From an uncultured Alistipes sp. (lineage in GTDB: Bacteria; Bacteroidota; Bacteroidia; Bacteroidales; Rikenellaceae): a stretch of DNA of 56,316 nt. Each line of letters begins with the position of its first letter. Within the stretch, counting starts at the first letter, position 1. Of this stretch, positions 26,385 to 35,182 are shown in pieces. The translations under genes were made by a program, and so were the position numbers. The DNA lies in NCBI GenBank assembly GCA_944321765.1, contig CALUMQ010000015.1:1-56316 (forward strand), read 5' to 3'. The notes under the pieces are model-generated. The model was not told the origin of the DNA. It made no database searches and saw only the letters and a program-made list of their open reading frames with translations.

Positions 26385-26429
26385 ACGCCACCCGGGGCTG
26401 CCGCTGTTGCAGCTCCGGGTGGCGTTTTT
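26385..26429 (+). terminator. Strong rho-independent terminator ending the gene-less stretch
   Basis: ACGCCACCCGG pairs with CCGGGTGGCGT, with a further GCTGC/GCAGC pairing, followed by five T on the plus strand. It is 742 nt past the nearest plus-strand stop codon and 45 nt from the end of the convergent cyclophilin gene. Confidence 0.85.
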
Positions 26430-26473
26430 CAAGGGCGCAGCTCCAGCCGCGGCGGCACCGGCCGCCGCAGGGA

Positions 26474-27244
26474 TCATTCGGTCCGAAGCCGCGTCGCGTC
26501 GGGTTTGTCGGCCGGAGACGCCGGAGACGCCGGATCGACCACCGCGGTCTTCAGAATGCGCACGTTGGTCAGCGGCCGGTCGGCGGCGTTGGTTGCCGAC
26601 TGTTCGATACGCGTCACGACATCCATTCCCTCGACCACCTCTCCGAAGACCGTATAGCGACCGTCGAGGTGCGGAGCTCCGCCCTGCGTCGTATAGGCTT
26701 CGAGCTGAGCCTCGGTGAAGTGCAGCGGCGCCTCGGCGAGCGTATCGACGATCGAGGCGTTGCGCTGCCGTTCGAGATCGTGAAGCTCCTCGCGCGTGTA
26801 GCGGCGTCCGGTGACGATGTAGAACTGGCTCCCGGAGGACTCCCGCTCGGGATTCACGTCGTCGCCCTGACGGGCCGCAGCCAGCGCCCCCCGCTTGTGG
26901 TAGAGTCCGGGGCGGAACTCCGCCGGAAGCGCATAGCCGATGTCGACCAGCCCGAGCGAGGCGGTATCGGCGGCATGACGGCTCTCGGGATCTCCGGCCT
27001 GCACCATAAACGATGCAATGACACGGTGAAAGAGGATGCTGTCGTAGAAACCTTCGTGGACCAGCCGCAGGAAGTTGTCTCGGTGCACAGGGGTTTCGTT
27101 GTAGAGTTTGAGTGTAAAGTTGCCGAGCGTGGTTTCAAAACGCACGAGAGGCTCGGGTGCCGCCTCGACGTTTTTGGCGCGCCGGGAGGTGCAGGCCGTG
27201 GCGCAGCAGGCCGCCAGCAGCAGGCATAGAAGGGTTCGTTTCAT
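26474..27244 (-). CDS. Cyclophilin-type peptidyl-prolyl isomerase lipoprotein
   Basis: A 256-residue lipoprotein (LLAACCATACTS signal) with a cyclophilin domain: FETTLGNFTLKLYNETPVHRDNFLRL, FYDSILFHRVIASFMVQAGDP (the FHRVI...FMxQxGD active-site segment), SSGSQFYIVTG, and YTVFGEVVEGMDVV. It catalyses cis-trans proline isomerisation during folding of exported proteins. An insertion of about 40 residues between SQFYIVTG and the FGEVVEG strand is common in Bacteroidota versions. The ATG at 27244 starts the lipoprotein signal; the frame stays open further upstream through the tRNA-Ser gene, which is not coding. A good promoter lies 20-50 nt upstream. Confidence 0.93.
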   Translation of the reverse strand: MKRTLLCLLLAACCATACTSRRAKNVEAAPEPLVRFETTLGNFTLKLYNETPVHRDNFLRLVHEGFYDSILFHRVIASFMVQAGDPESRHAADTASLGLVDIGYALPAEFRPGLYHKRGALAAARQGDDVNPERESSGSQFYIVTGRRYTREELHDLERQRNASIVDTLAEAPLHFTEAQLEAYTTQGGAPHLDGRYTVFGEVVEGMDVVTRIEQSATNAADRPLTNVRILKTAVVDPASPASPADKPDATRLRTE

Positions 27245-27263
27245 ATACGGAACAGATTTGCGG

Positions 27264-27294
27264 TAAAAATAGGCATTTTCGCACAGCTTTGCAA
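27264..27294 (-). promoter_or_regulatory. Putative promoter of the cyclophilin gene
   Basis: On the minus strand TTGC, a 19-nt spacer and TATTTTTA make a near-consensus Bacteroidota promoter ending 19 nt before the ATG. Confidence 0.55.
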
Positions 27295-27422
27295 GGTGCG
27301 GCCGAAAGGTCCGGACCGCCCGGAAGGGGCCACGCCCCGTTGTCAACACCGGAAGGAGGAGCGATGTTTCCAGACACACGTCCCGGGTTCCCTTCCCCAA
27401 GCCCCGTGAGCCTCGCGAGCAT

Positions 27423-27452
27423 AAAAAAAGCGACGGACGTGAAGTCCGTCGC
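27423..27452 (-). terminator. Rho-independent terminator of tRNA-Ser
   Basis: A 9-bp stem GCGACGGAC/GTCCGTCGC with a 5-nt loop, followed on the minus strand by seven T, 22 nt after the 3' end of the tRNA. Confidence 0.9.
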
Positions 27453-27474
27453 ATCCGCCTTTCCAGAATCGGAG

Positions 27475-27561
27475 CGGAGAGAGAGGGATTCGAACCCCCG
27501 GTACAGTTACCCGTACACCGCATTTCGAGTGCGGCCCGATCGACCACTCCGGCATCTCTCC
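27475..27561 (-). tRNA. tRNA-Ser (anticodon CGA)
   Basis: An 87-nt tRNA with the long variable arm of the serine class. Acceptor GGAGAGA/TCTCTCC is perfect, the anticodon arm CCGCA/TGCGG has loop CTCGAAA (CGA), the discriminator is G and no CCA is encoded. Reads UCG. Confidence 0.95.
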
Positions 27562-27706
27562 GTGTATCGTCCAAAAGCATCGTTTTGGGACTGCAAATAT
27601 AGACATAATTTTTATTTTTACACACCCCGGAGCAAAAAAATCGCACCTTTTTCTGAAAAATCGCCTCCCGAGGCCCTCAAAACACGTTTCTGTCACGAAT
27701 TATCAC

Positions 27707-27714
27707 TATCTTTG
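27707..27714 (+). promoter_or_regulatory. Putative -7 promoter box of the Trp/Tyr/Gly-rich lipoprotein gene
   Basis: TATCTTTG, a full TAnnTTTG match, 113 nt before the ATG at 27828; this predicts a leader of about 105 nt. Confidence 0.5.
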
Positions 27715-27827
27715 TTCGGAACCCCCGATGCAGTATTGGCCCCCGCCACCCGTTTATAAGGTAGAAACCATACTAAAATCGGTACGGTTTTCGTTTTATC
27801 GACAAAGACACTTAACGTGTGTGCGCC

Positions 27828-28961
27828 ATGAAAAAGTTCAATCTTATACTCGGAACCATCGTCCTGGCAGGAGCCCTCTTCACCTCCTGTTCGTCGGCCT
27901 ACTTCGCTTCGGCGAGCTACGCCTCGGACGATCTTTACGCCGTGCATGACCGCCAGCAGATCGCACTCAAGAAACAGGCCGAAGCCGAGGCCCGCAAAGC
28001 CGAGGCCGAGGCGCGCAAAGCCGAATGGGAAGCCATGATCGCCGAGGCCGAAGCCGCCGCCGCGGAGAATCGCTACTACGGATACAACGCCGATGTGAAT
28101 CCCTACGAAAGCATCCTGGCCGACGACTACCAGAGCGCCTATGCCCGCCGCCTGCGCGGTTTCGAATCACCTACCTACAAGATGCCGTCGAGCTACCTCA
28201 ACGCGCGGTACAGCTCCGCATTCACCTACGCCTCGGCCTATGACCCCGCCTTCTACAACATCGTCATCTCCGGCGATCAGGTATGGGTCGAGCCCAAGTA
28301 CATCACCTCGATGTTCGGCGCCTGGGGCGGAACGGTCCTCTGCGCCGACCCGTGGTACTACGGCTGGAACTACCCCTGGAGCTACGGACTCTCGTTCGGA
28401 AGCTGGGGCTGGAACTTCGGATGGAGCTCCTGGTACAACCCCTGGTATTACGATCCGTGGGGTCCCTGGGGCCCGTGGTACAGTTCGTGGTACCGTCCCT
28501 GGTGGGGCTGGAACTGGGCCTACGGCCCCGGATGGGGTCCCGGTTGGCACGGACATCACCACTGGGGCGCCCCGGGATATGTCCGCCCGCGCTACGGAAA
28601 CCTCGTGCGCCGGCCCAATCCCTACACCTCACCGTCGGGAACCCGCTACGGGATCGGTTCGTCGCGCTACGGAAACGCCCCGTCGAGCGTCTCGCCCTCG
28701 CGCGGAAACTCGAACAGCCGCAACTACTTCGGAATCCGTGACAACAACTCGTTCTACAACAACCGCGGAACTACCAGCCGCTCGTACCGCGACGACAACA
28801 ACAGCCTGTGGAACAACCGCAGCAATACCGGAAGCAACAGCTTCAACCGCGGCAGCAGTTCGTCGTTCAACCGCGGAGGCGGTTCATCGTTCGGCGGCTC
28901 GGGCGGCGGCTCGGGAACCCGTCCTTCGGGAGGCAGCTCGCGCAACGCCGGAGGGCGCTGA
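27828..28961 (+). CDS. Trp/Tyr/Gly-rich low-complexity lipoprotein
   Basis: A 377-residue lipoprotein (GALFTSCSS, Cys near residue 22). After the signal comes a 35-residue Ala/Glu/Lys coiled-coil repeat (AEAEARKAEAEARK), then a folded-looking segment (SPTYKMPSSYLNARYSS), then about 80 residues dominated by Trp, Tyr, Gly and Pro (WYNPWYYDPWGPWGPWYSSW), and a Ser/Asn/Arg/Gly-rich tail. Similar Bacteroides proteins have carried the meaningless name 'vitellogenin II precursor'. No function can be read; an envelope structural or surface role is a guess. It lies 34 nt upstream of a porin-like gene and is probably co-transcribed with it. The start at 27828 is chosen as the first codon of the lipoprotein signal. 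Confidence 0.85.
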   Translation: MKKFNLILGTIVLAGALFTSCSSAYFASASYASDDLYAVHDRQQIALKKQAEAEARKAEAEARKAEWEAMIAEAEAAAAENRYYGYNADVNPYESILADDYQSAYARRLRGFESPTYKMPSSYLNARYSSAFTYASAYDPAFYNIVISGDQVWVEPKYITSMFGAWGGTVLCADPWYYGWNYPWSYGLSFGSWGWNFGWSSWYNPWYYDPWGPWGPWYSSWYRPWWGWNWAYGPGWGPGWHGHHHWGAPGYVRPRYGNLVRRPNPYTSPSGTRYGIGSSRYGNAPSSVSPSRGNSNSRNYFGIRDNNSFYNNRGTTSRSYRDDNNSLWNNRSNTGSNSFNRGSSSSFNRGGGSSFGGSGGGSGTRPSGGSSRNAGGR

Positions 28962-28995
28962 TGCCGGGAACAACCTTTTTTAATGTTTGAAAACT

Positions 28996-30708
28996 ATGAA
29001 ACGCTGGATCTTCATACTGGCCGCTGCCGTCTCGACAACGGTGGCGGCCTCGGCTCAGAATCAGAATGTGAGCGGAACATACGGGGGCCTTATCATGGAC
29101 AAGGACCTGCTGATGCCCTCGGACTTCTTCGAGCTGTCGCAGACACAGTTCAACTTCGGAACGGCCCGCGCCATGGCCATGGCTGGAGCTTTCACCTCGC
29201 TGGGCGCCGACCTCTCGTCGATGTCGATCAACCCCGCCGGTCTGGGCATGTACCGCCACAACGACATCTCTATCACCCCGATGATGTCGTTCATGCGCGC
29301 CGAGTCGAACGCCGACCCCTACGGACGCAACAAGCGTGACCGCTTCTCGATGGCCAACATCGGGTTTGTGGCCAATATCTACGAGGGTTCGGGACGGCTC
29401 GTAAGCCTCAACTTCGGGTTCGGATACACCCGTATCGCGGACCTCAACTACGACTATTCATACCAGCGCTGGGGACAGCAGGCAACCATCGGCGACGTCT
29501 ATTCGCGCCTGCTCAAGTGGGACGGCATCTCGAAGAACGACTTTTACAACAACGGAGGCTCGGGCGACTGGAACTGGGACCGCATCCCGGCCGAATACTT
29601 CAATGCGGCGCTGGGATACCGCGGGTTCCTGATCGACCAGACCGATGCGTCGGATCCCTCGACGTGGCAGCCTACCTGGGTGGTCAACAACGCCGACATC
29701 GCCCACTTCACCTCCATGCGCAGCCGGGGATCGATCGGTGAATACGACATCTCGCTGGGCGCCAACATCAACAACAAGCTCTACATCGGCGCCACGCTGG
29801 GCATCCAGAGCGTCTACCAGCACAAGTACCTCGACTACGCCGAGGAGTTCTTCTACAACGACGGCACGGGTACGGCGGCCGACGGACACGGTCAGTCGGG
29901 GCTCGACTACCAGCTGCTGTGGTGGAAGCTCAACCAGGATGTGGTGATCAACGGCACGGGCATCAACTTCAAGGCGGGCATCGTCTACCGGCCCATCGAG
30001 AACCTGCGGCTCGGTGCGGCGATCCACACGCCGACCTACTACTCGCTCGACTACAAGTTCCAGAGCGCCGCGGCGGGTCTGGCCTACGCCAACAACGACA
30101 CCGATCCGAACGTAAGACCCGACCAGAACGGATTCATCTCGACTGCCGGAGACGGGAACATGACCTCGCCGATGCTGGTCGACGACGGCCCGAACAGCTG
30201 GTCGTTCGTGTCGCCCACACGCCTGATGTTCGGCGCCTCGTACTCGTTCGGCGACCGGGGCCTGATCTCGGTGGACTACGAGCGCGACTGGTACAACGGC
30301 ATCCGTGTCAAGGACAACCCCACGGGACTCGACCCGCAGACGTGGTACAACGACACCTTCCGCAACTGTCTCAAGGGTTCGAACATCCTGCGCGTGGGTG
30401 CGGAGTTCAAACCGCTGCCGGTGCTGGCGCTGCGCGCCGGATTCGGATACAGCGGCTCGGCATTCAAGGATGACAACGTGGTATTCTCCTCGCCGGTCAT
30501 CAAGCAGACCACCTACTACGGCGCCGGTGTGGGATTCGCCATCGCCCGGGGCGTGGTGCTCGACGTGGCCTACCAGTACCTCTCGTCGAAGACCACCGAC
30601 TACTACCTCTTCTACGTCCAGGACAGCGAGGGAATGGCCGAAAGCGCCCGCTACAACACCACCTTCACGCGCCACAACGTGGCGTTGACCCTCGGCTTCC
30701 GGTTCTGA
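28996..30708 (+). CDS. Outer-membrane beta-barrel protein, OmpP1/FadL-like
   Basis: A 570-residue outer-membrane protein with a signal peptide (cleavage after VAASAQ). The N-terminal portion has the pattern [34 protein letters not shown], the hallmark (GARxxAMGGAFxALADDxSAxxxNPAGLA) of FadL/OmpP1 hydrophobic-compound channels. Alternating beta strands follow up to a C-terminal [12 protein letters not shown], the terminal Phe of a barrel. It probably moves hydrophobic small molecules across the outer membrane. The ATG at 28996 begins the signal peptide; an in-frame TTG at 28987 is less likely. A terminator follows at 30732. Confidence 0.88.
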   Translation: MKRWIFILAAAVSTTVAASAQNQNVSGTYGGLIMDKDLLMPSDFFELSQTQFNFGTARAMAMAGAFTSLGADLSSMSINPAGLGMYRHNDISITPMMSFMRAESNADPYGRNKRDRFSMANIGFVANIYEGSGRLVSLNFGFGYTRIADLNYDYSYQRWGQQATIGDVYSRLLKWDGISKNDFYNNGGSGDWNWDRIPAEYFNAALGYRGFLIDQTDASDPSTWQPTWVVNNADIAHFTSMRSRGSIGEYDISLGANINNKLYIGATLGIQSVYQHKYLDYAEEFFYNDGTGTAADGHGQSGLDYQLLWWKLNQDVVINGTGINFKAGIVYRPIENLRLGAAIHTPTYYSLDYKFQSAAAGLAYANNDTDPNVRPDQNGFISTAGDGNMTSPMLVDDGPNSWSFVSPTRLMFGASYSFGDRGLISVDYERDWYNGIRVKDNPTGLDPQTWYNDTFRNCLKGSNILRVGAEFKPLPVLALRAGFGYSGSAFKDDNVVFSSPVIKQTTYYGAGVGFAIARGVVLDVAYQYLSSKTTDYYLFYVQDSEGMAESARYNTTFTRHNVALTLGFRF

Positions 30709-30731
30709 TTCCCCGCAGCATGCAATTTATA

Positions 30732-30763
30732 GGGTTCGTCGTGCGGACGAACCCTTATTTTTT
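30732..30763 (+). terminator. Rho-independent terminator after the porin-like gene
   Basis: A 9-bp stem GGGTTCGTC/GACGAACCC with loop GTGCG, followed by TTATTTTTT. Confidence 0.9.
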
Positions 30764-30765
30764 CG

Positions 30766-30773
30766 TATATTTG
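30766..30773 (+). promoter_or_regulatory. Putative -7 promoter box of proS
   Basis: TATATTTG (TAnnTTTG match) immediately after the terminator T-run and 42 nt before the proS ATG. The terminator occupies the upstream promoter region. Confidence 0.6.
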
Positions 30774-30815
30774 CAGTCCGAAACGAAAAAAAGTACAACA
30801 AAAGACAAGATACCT

Positions 30816-32300
30816 ATGGCAAAGGAACTCAAAGACCTCACCAAGTCGGACGAAAACTATTCGCAATGGTACAACGACCTGGTGGTCAAGGCGGGGCTGG
30901 CGGAAAACTCCGCCGTCCGCGGATGCATGGTCATCAAACCCTACGGCTACGCCATCTGGGAGAAGATGCACGACGCCCTGGACAAGATGTTCAAGGAGAC
31001 CGGACACCAGAACGCCTACTTCCCGCTGTTCATCCCCAAGTCGTTCTTCTCGAAGGAGGCCCACCATGTCGAGGGCTTCGCCAAGGAGTGCGCCGTGGTG
31101 ACCCACTACCGACTGAAGAACGATCCCGAGGGGAAGGGTGTCGTCGTGGATCCCGATGCCAAGCTCGAGGAGGAGCTCATCGTGCGCCCGACCTCGGAGA
31201 CCATCATCTGGAACACCTACAAGAACTGGATCCAGTCGTACCGCGACCTGCCGATCCTCTGCAACCAGTGGGCGAACGTCGTGCGCTGGGAGATGCGCAC
31301 GCGGCTCTTCCTGCGCACGGCCGAATTCCTCTGGCAGGAGGGACATACGGCCCACGCCACGCGTGAAGAGGCCATCGAGGAGGCTACGAAGATGATCCAC
31401 GTCTACGAGCGATTCGCCCGGGAGTGGATGTCGCTGCCGGTGATCATGGGACACAAGTCGCCCAACGAGCGCTTCGCAGGCGCCGAGGATACGCTCACCA
31501 TCGAGGCGCTGATGCAGGACGGCAAGGCCCTGCAGAGCGGTACGTCGCACTTCCTGGGGCAGAACTTCGCCAAGGCCTTCGACGTGCAGTACGTCACCAA
31601 GGAGGGCAAGCTCGAATACGTTTGGGCCACGTCGTGGGGCGTCTCGACGCGTCTGATGGGTGCGCTGATCATGGCCCACTCGGACAACAACGGTCTGGTG
31701 CTGCCGCCGAAACTCGCCCCGATCCAGGTGGTCATGGTGCCCATCTACAAGGGTCCGGAGCAGCTCGAAGAGATCCGCCGCCGCTTCGAGGCCATTGCCG
31801 GGGAGCTGAAGGCCAAAGGCATCTCGGTGAAGATCGACGACCGTGACAACGTGCGTTCGGGCTTCAAGTTCGCCGAGTACGAGCTGAAGGGCGTTCCGGT
31901 GCGTCTGGCCATGGGCCCGCGCGACATCGAGAACGGCACGATCGAGCTCGTGCGCCGTGACACGCTCGAAAAGGAGACCGTGCCGCAGGAGGGACTCGTC
32001 GAGCGCATCGAGGGTCTGATGACCGAGATCCAGGAAAACATCTACCGCAAGGCCCTGGCCTTCCGCGACTCGATGATCACGAAGGTCGACACGTGGGAGG
32101 AGTTCAAGGAGGTGCTCGACACGAAGGGTGGCTTCATCTCGGCCCACTGGGACGGCACCGTGGAGACCGAGGTGGCGATCAAGGATGCCACGAAGGCCAC
32201 GATCCGCTGCATTCCGTTCGACGCTCCCGAGGAGGAGGGCACGTGCATCTACTCCGGAAAGCCCTCGCACCGCCGCGTACTCTTCGCCCGCAGCTATTAG
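30816..32300 (+). CDS. proS: Prolyl-tRNA synthetase (archaeal/eukaryotic-type)
   Basis: A 494-residue class II synthetase that charges tRNA-Pro. Motif 1 region: [20 protein letters not shown]; motif 2: [26 protein letters not shown]; motif 3: near [16 protein letters not shown]. It lacks the large editing insertion of the E. coli type and has the extra C-terminal domain ([14 protein letters not shown]...[10 protein letters not shown]) of the short archaeal/eukaryotic-like form used by Bacteroidota. The ATG at 30816 is chosen because the frame upstream crosses the promoter box. Confidence 0.96.
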   Translation: MAKELKDLTKSDENYSQWYNDLVVKAGLAENSAVRGCMVIKPYGYAIWEKMHDALDKMFKETGHQNAYFPLFIPKSFFSKEAHHVEGFAKECAVVTHYRLKNDPEGKGVVVDPDAKLEEELIVRPTSETIIWNTYKNWIQSYRDLPILCNQWANVVRWEMRTRLFLRTAEFLWQEGHTAHATREEAIEEATKMIHVYERFAREWMSLPVIMGHKSPNERFAGAEDTLTIEALMQDGKALQSGTSHFLGQNFAKAFDVQYVTKEGKLEYVWATSWGVSTRLMGALIMAHSDNNGLVLPPKLAPIQVVMVPIYKGPEQLEEIRRRFEAIAGELKAKGISVKIDDRDNVRSGFKFAEYELKGVPVRLAMGPRDIENGTIELVRRDTLEKETVPQEGLVERIEGLMTEIQENIYRKALAFRDSMITKVDTWEEFKEVLDTKGGFISAHWDGTVETEVAIKDATKATIRCIPFDAPEEEGTCIYSGKPSHRRVLFARSY

Positions 32301-32354
32301 TTATTAGTCGGACCTTCAGCAACAGGGACCCCGTCGGGGGCCGCAAAGAGATTC

Positions 32355-32409
32355 CGGAGCCCACGGAAGCGCCGCACAACGCATGGCGCCGATCCGGGGC
32401 TCCGTTTTT
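32355..32409 (+). terminator. Rho-independent terminator after proS
   Basis: CGGAGCC pairs with GGCTCCG, with an inner GCGCC/GGCGC stem, followed by five T. Confidence 0.75.
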
Positions 32410-32463
32410 AAAACTCCCTGCGCGGCAAATGCGCAGGCAATGCACCGCAAAATCTGGAAAGAC

Positions 32464-33384
32464 ATGTCGAGTGAATCCGAACTCCGCACAAGCAAAATCT
32501 ATCGCGTGACCATCATCGGGTCGATCGTGAACCTCGTGCTGTCACTGCTGAAACTCGCCGCCGGCATCCTGGGGCGAAGCGGCGCCATGGTCGCCGATGC
32601 CGTCCACTCCTTCTCGGACCTGGCCACCGACGTGGTGGTGATCGCCTTCGCGCGCATCTCGTCGAAGCCCAAGGACGACGACCACGACTACGGACACGGG
32701 AAGTACGAGACCCTTGCCACGATCATCATCAGCCTTGCGTTGGGAATCGTCGGCGCAGGGATTCTGGTCAACAGCATCCGCGACATCCGCACCGTGGCCG
32801 AAGGGGGTGTACTCGAACGGCCCGGACTGGTTGCATTCGTGGCGGCGCTCGTCTCGATCCTCGTCAAGGAGGTGCTTTACCGCTACACCGTGCGCGTCGG
32901 GCGCGCTGTCAACAGTCCGAGCGTCATCGCCAACGCCTGGCACCACCGCAGCGACGCCCTTTCGTCGCTCGGCACGCTCGTCGGCATCGGCTGCGCCTAC
33001 TTCCTGGGACGGAAGTGGCGCATCGCCGACCCGATTGCAGCGCTCATCGTGGCGATCTTCATCTTCAAGGTGGCCTTCGATCTGATCCGCACCGGACTGG
33101 GCGAACTGCTCGAGCAGTCGCTCCCGGCCGAAACCGAGGCGGAGATCCTGCAGATCGTCACTGCCAGCCCGGAGATCCGCGAGCCGCACAACCTCCGCAC
33201 GCGGCGCATCGGCGCGGCCATCGCCATCGAGGTGCACGTACGGGTCGACGGCGCGTTGACCGTCGCCCACTCGCACGAACTGACCGTCGACATCGAGCGG
33301 CGGCTGCGGGAGCGCTTCGGACAGGAGACAATGATCGCCATTCACGTCGAGCCGCTCAAGACATCCGCGGAGACCGGCCGATAA
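32464..33384 (+). CDS. Cation diffusion facilitator (CDF) family metal transporter
   Basis: A 306-residue inner-membrane protein with six predicted membrane helices and a cytosolic C-terminal domain, exporting a divalent metal such as zinc, iron or manganese by proton exchange. The transport-site motif DAVHSFSDLATD is in helix 2 and HHRSDALSS in helix 5 (HxxxD pattern at both), with DDDHDYGHGKYETLA between helices 2 and 3. The C-terminal regulatory domain ends AVHSHELT/HVEPLK-like. An upstream ATG at 32440 is possible, but MSSESELRTSKIYRVT is a more typical start. Metal choice cannot be settled by reading; the His-then-Asp site 1 would suit zinc or iron. Confidence 0.93.
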   Translation: MSSESELRTSKIYRVTIIGSIVNLVLSLLKLAAGILGRSGAMVADAVHSFSDLATDVVVIAFARISSKPKDDDHDYGHGKYETLATIIISLALGIVGAGILVNSIRDIRTVAEGGVLERPGLVAFVAALVSILVKEVLYRYTVRVGRAVNSPSVIANAWHHRSDALSSLGTLVGIGCAYFLGRKWRIADPIAALIVAIFIFKVAFDLIRTGLGELLEQSLPAETEAEILQIVTASPEIREPHNLRTRRIGAAIAIEVHVRVDGALTVAHSHELTVDIERRLRERFGQETMIAIHVEPLKTSAETGR

Positions 33385-33633
33385 GCGGAGCGAGGGCGGG
33401 GAGTTGTGGCACGGTATTTGTCTCTACGGCCGCAGAGTCGTTTCACCCCGAAAAAACTCCGGTTGGGCGGGAAAATTTGGATTTTCGAAGAAAAGTTCAT
33501 AACTTGCTCTCGCCGAATCGAGATATACCAATGGCCGTTGAATCGATTCGACGCTAAGAATCAACAGTTTACACTTAACGAATTTGCCTATCGGAACAGA
33601 CTCTACTCTTAGTAACTAACAGGAGAAAAGAGT

Positions 33634-34218
33634 ATGAACGCACAAGTATTGAGCGACAAGAATCTGCTCAACCAGTACCTTTCCGGTGACAAAAGTGCCA
33701 TATCGAGCCTTATTGAACGTCACAGCCGCCGTGTGCGTGACTATATCAATATGATGGTCAAGGACCGCGATGTGGCCGACGATATCTTCCAGGAGACATT
33801 CATCAAAGCCGTGCGCGTGATTGACGAAGGCCGTTATACCGATAACGGCAAGTTCCTCTCGTGGATCCTCCGCATCGCCCACAACCAGGTCATCGACCAC
33901 TTCCGCGCCCAACGCCAGGACAAGATGGTCAGCGAAACCGATGCCGGATACGACGTGCTCGGGACCCTGCGCCTCTCGGAGCGCACCGTGGAGGATGCGA
34001 TGGTCAGCGACCAGATCGAACGCGACGTGCGCGCTCTGGTCGAGCTTCTTCCCGAGGAGCAGCGCGAGGTGGTCATGATGCGCTACTTCGCCGGACTGAG
34101 CTTCAAGGATATCGCCGAACAGACCGACGTGAGCATCAACACCGCCCTCGGACGCATGCGCTATGCACTGATCAACCTGCGGCGCATGATCAAGGAAAAA
34201 AACATCGTTCTGTGCTGA
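33634..34218 (+). CDS. ECF-type RNA polymerase sigma factor (RpoE-like)
   Basis: A 194-residue sigma factor. Region 2: AISSLIERHSRRVRDYINMMVKDRDVADDIFQETFIKAVRVI, followed by GKFLSWILRIAHNQVIDHFR; region 4: LVELLPEEQREVVMMRYFAGLSFKDIAEQTDVSINTALGRMRYALINLRRM. The pattern matches the conserved housekeeping-type ECF factor of Bacteroidota, which is not linked to FecR or SusCD. No anti-sigma gene of known type is adjacent; a 56-codon ORF follows after 39 nt. The 249-nt gap upstream has no gene. An AGGAG sequence lies 9 nt before the ATG. Confidence 0.94.
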   Translation: MNAQVLSDKNLLNQYLSGDKSAISSLIERHSRRVRDYINMMVKDRDVADDIFQETFIKAVRVIDEGRYTDNGKFLSWILRIAHNQVIDHFRAQRQDKMVSETDAGYDVLGTLRLSERTVEDAMVSDQIERDVRALVELLPEEQREVVMMRYFAGLSFKDIAEQTDVSINTALGRMRYALINLRRMIKEKNIVLC

Positions 34219-34257
34219 TCAAGGCACAATATTCTTCCCGGGCTGACCGTTATATTA

Positions 34258-34428
34258 ATGCAAACGATAAAACTGCAGCCTATGGAGGATATCGACCAAT
34301 GTGAAGTCTCAAACAACGGCATCTCCGACGACGAGGATCTGATGATGCGGGAGGTGATACAAGGCGATGCGGATCTCTGCTATCTGCATCATTACCTCTC
34401 GGAAATCTTCCGAAAAGGAGATATTTAA
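34258..34428 (+). CDS. Small acidic protein downstream of the ECF sigma factor
   Basis: A 56-codon ORF beginning MQTIKLQPMEDID and ending HYLSEIFRKGDI, rich in Asp and Glu (for example SDDEDLMM). It starts 39 nt after the sigma factor stop and ends 19 nt before a strong terminator, so the two appear to be a two-gene transcript. A second ATG at 34282 is possible. I recognise no domain. The position suggests a small regulator or partner of the sigma factor, but that is inference. Natural codon choice and a precise fit between stop and terminator argue for a real gene. Confidence 0.55.
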   Translation: MQTIKLQPMEDIDQCEVSNNGISDDEDLMMREVIQGDADLCYLHHYLSEIFRKGDI

Positions 34429-34447
34429 GGGTTAATTTTTGATGGGA

Positions 34448-34477
34448 GAGGGCGCCGCAAGGCGTCCTCGTTTTTTT
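34448..34477 (+). terminator. Rho-independent terminator after the sigma factor and small ORF
   Basis: A 9-bp stem GAGGGCGCC/GGCGTCCTC (one G-U) with loop GCAA, then a run of seven T after one G. Confidence 0.9.
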
Positions 34478-34591
34478 GTGCGCTCTCCGACCGAAAGAGA
34501 ACTCCCGCCCCGGACGACCGCGGCGTGCGCGGGTCCGGAAGCGGGAGTCGGAAAAGGGGTGCCGGAAAAGGGTTTCCGGCAGGTCGGGCGC

Positions 34592-35182
34592 CTACCGATG
34601 GTGAGCCTCGGCCATGTGGTGTGCCGTGCGCAGCTGCATCGACAGCGAGAGCGTCGAGGCTCCGGCGAAGAGCAGCGAGATGCCCACCCATACGACAACG
34701 GCCGTCGAGCCGAAGACCAGCGGCTGGAAGAGGATCCACAGCGCGCAGATCATCAGCAGGATGCCCAGCAGAACGGTCCAACCGGTTCCGGGGATTCCGA
34801 GCAGACGCATGTCGCTGCCCAGACCGATGGTGCTGAATCCGCGCATGAGCAGCCAGAATCCGAGGAAGATCGGCAGCGTGACGGCCGAGAGGGCTACATT
34901 GAGGATGAGGATCGCTCCGAGGACGATCTCGATGATTCCGCCGGCCAGCATCCACCCGCGTCCTGTGACGAAGTGTTTGCTGCTCAGCGCCATCACCATC
35001 TCCATCACTCCGGAGAAGAGGATCAGCCACCCGAAGACGACCGACAGATCGAAATAGCTGCGGGCCGGATAGATGAATACAAGCACCCCGACGACAAGCA
35101 GCGCAATGCCGACGAGCAACAGGAGCCACCAGTGGCGGACGGCCTGTTTGGACTGTTCGATCAGAGAAGAAATTTTATCCAT
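34592..35182 (-). CDS. HdeD family (DUF308) membrane protein
   Basis: A 196-residue inner-membrane protein with six hydrophobic helices and almost no loops, the HdeD/DUF308 architecture: WWLLLLVGIALLVVGVLVFIYP, then SVVFGWLILFSGVMEMVMAL, GWMLAGGIIEIVLGAILIL, and WTVLLGILLMICALWILFQPL. In enterobacteria HdeD is linked to acid resistance; the role in Bacteroidota is not established. The ATG at 35182 (MDKISSLIEQSKQAVRHW) gives a short cytosolic N-terminus; frames further upstream cross a G-rich repeat. A hairpin with ACTCCCGC/GCGGGAGT arms near 34502-34547 may end its transcript. Confidence 0.88.
   Translation of the reverse strand: MDKISSLIEQSKQAVRHWWLLLLVGIALLVVGVLVFIYPARSYFDLSVVFGWLILFSGVMEMVMALSSKHFVTGRGWMLAGGIIEIVLGAILILNVALSAVTLPIFLGFWLLMRGFSTIGLGSDMRLLGIPGTGWTVLLGILLMICALWILFQPLVFGSTAVVVWVGISLLFAGASTLSLSMQLRTAHHMAEAHHR

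Noticed and set aside
26330-26473. ATG with a good purine-rich leader (AGGAGAGAGG) starting a frame MKKAEGSTL.
   Set aside because: The frame runs straight through a strong terminator hairpin and then antisense to the cyclophilin gene; probably the leader match is fortuitous.
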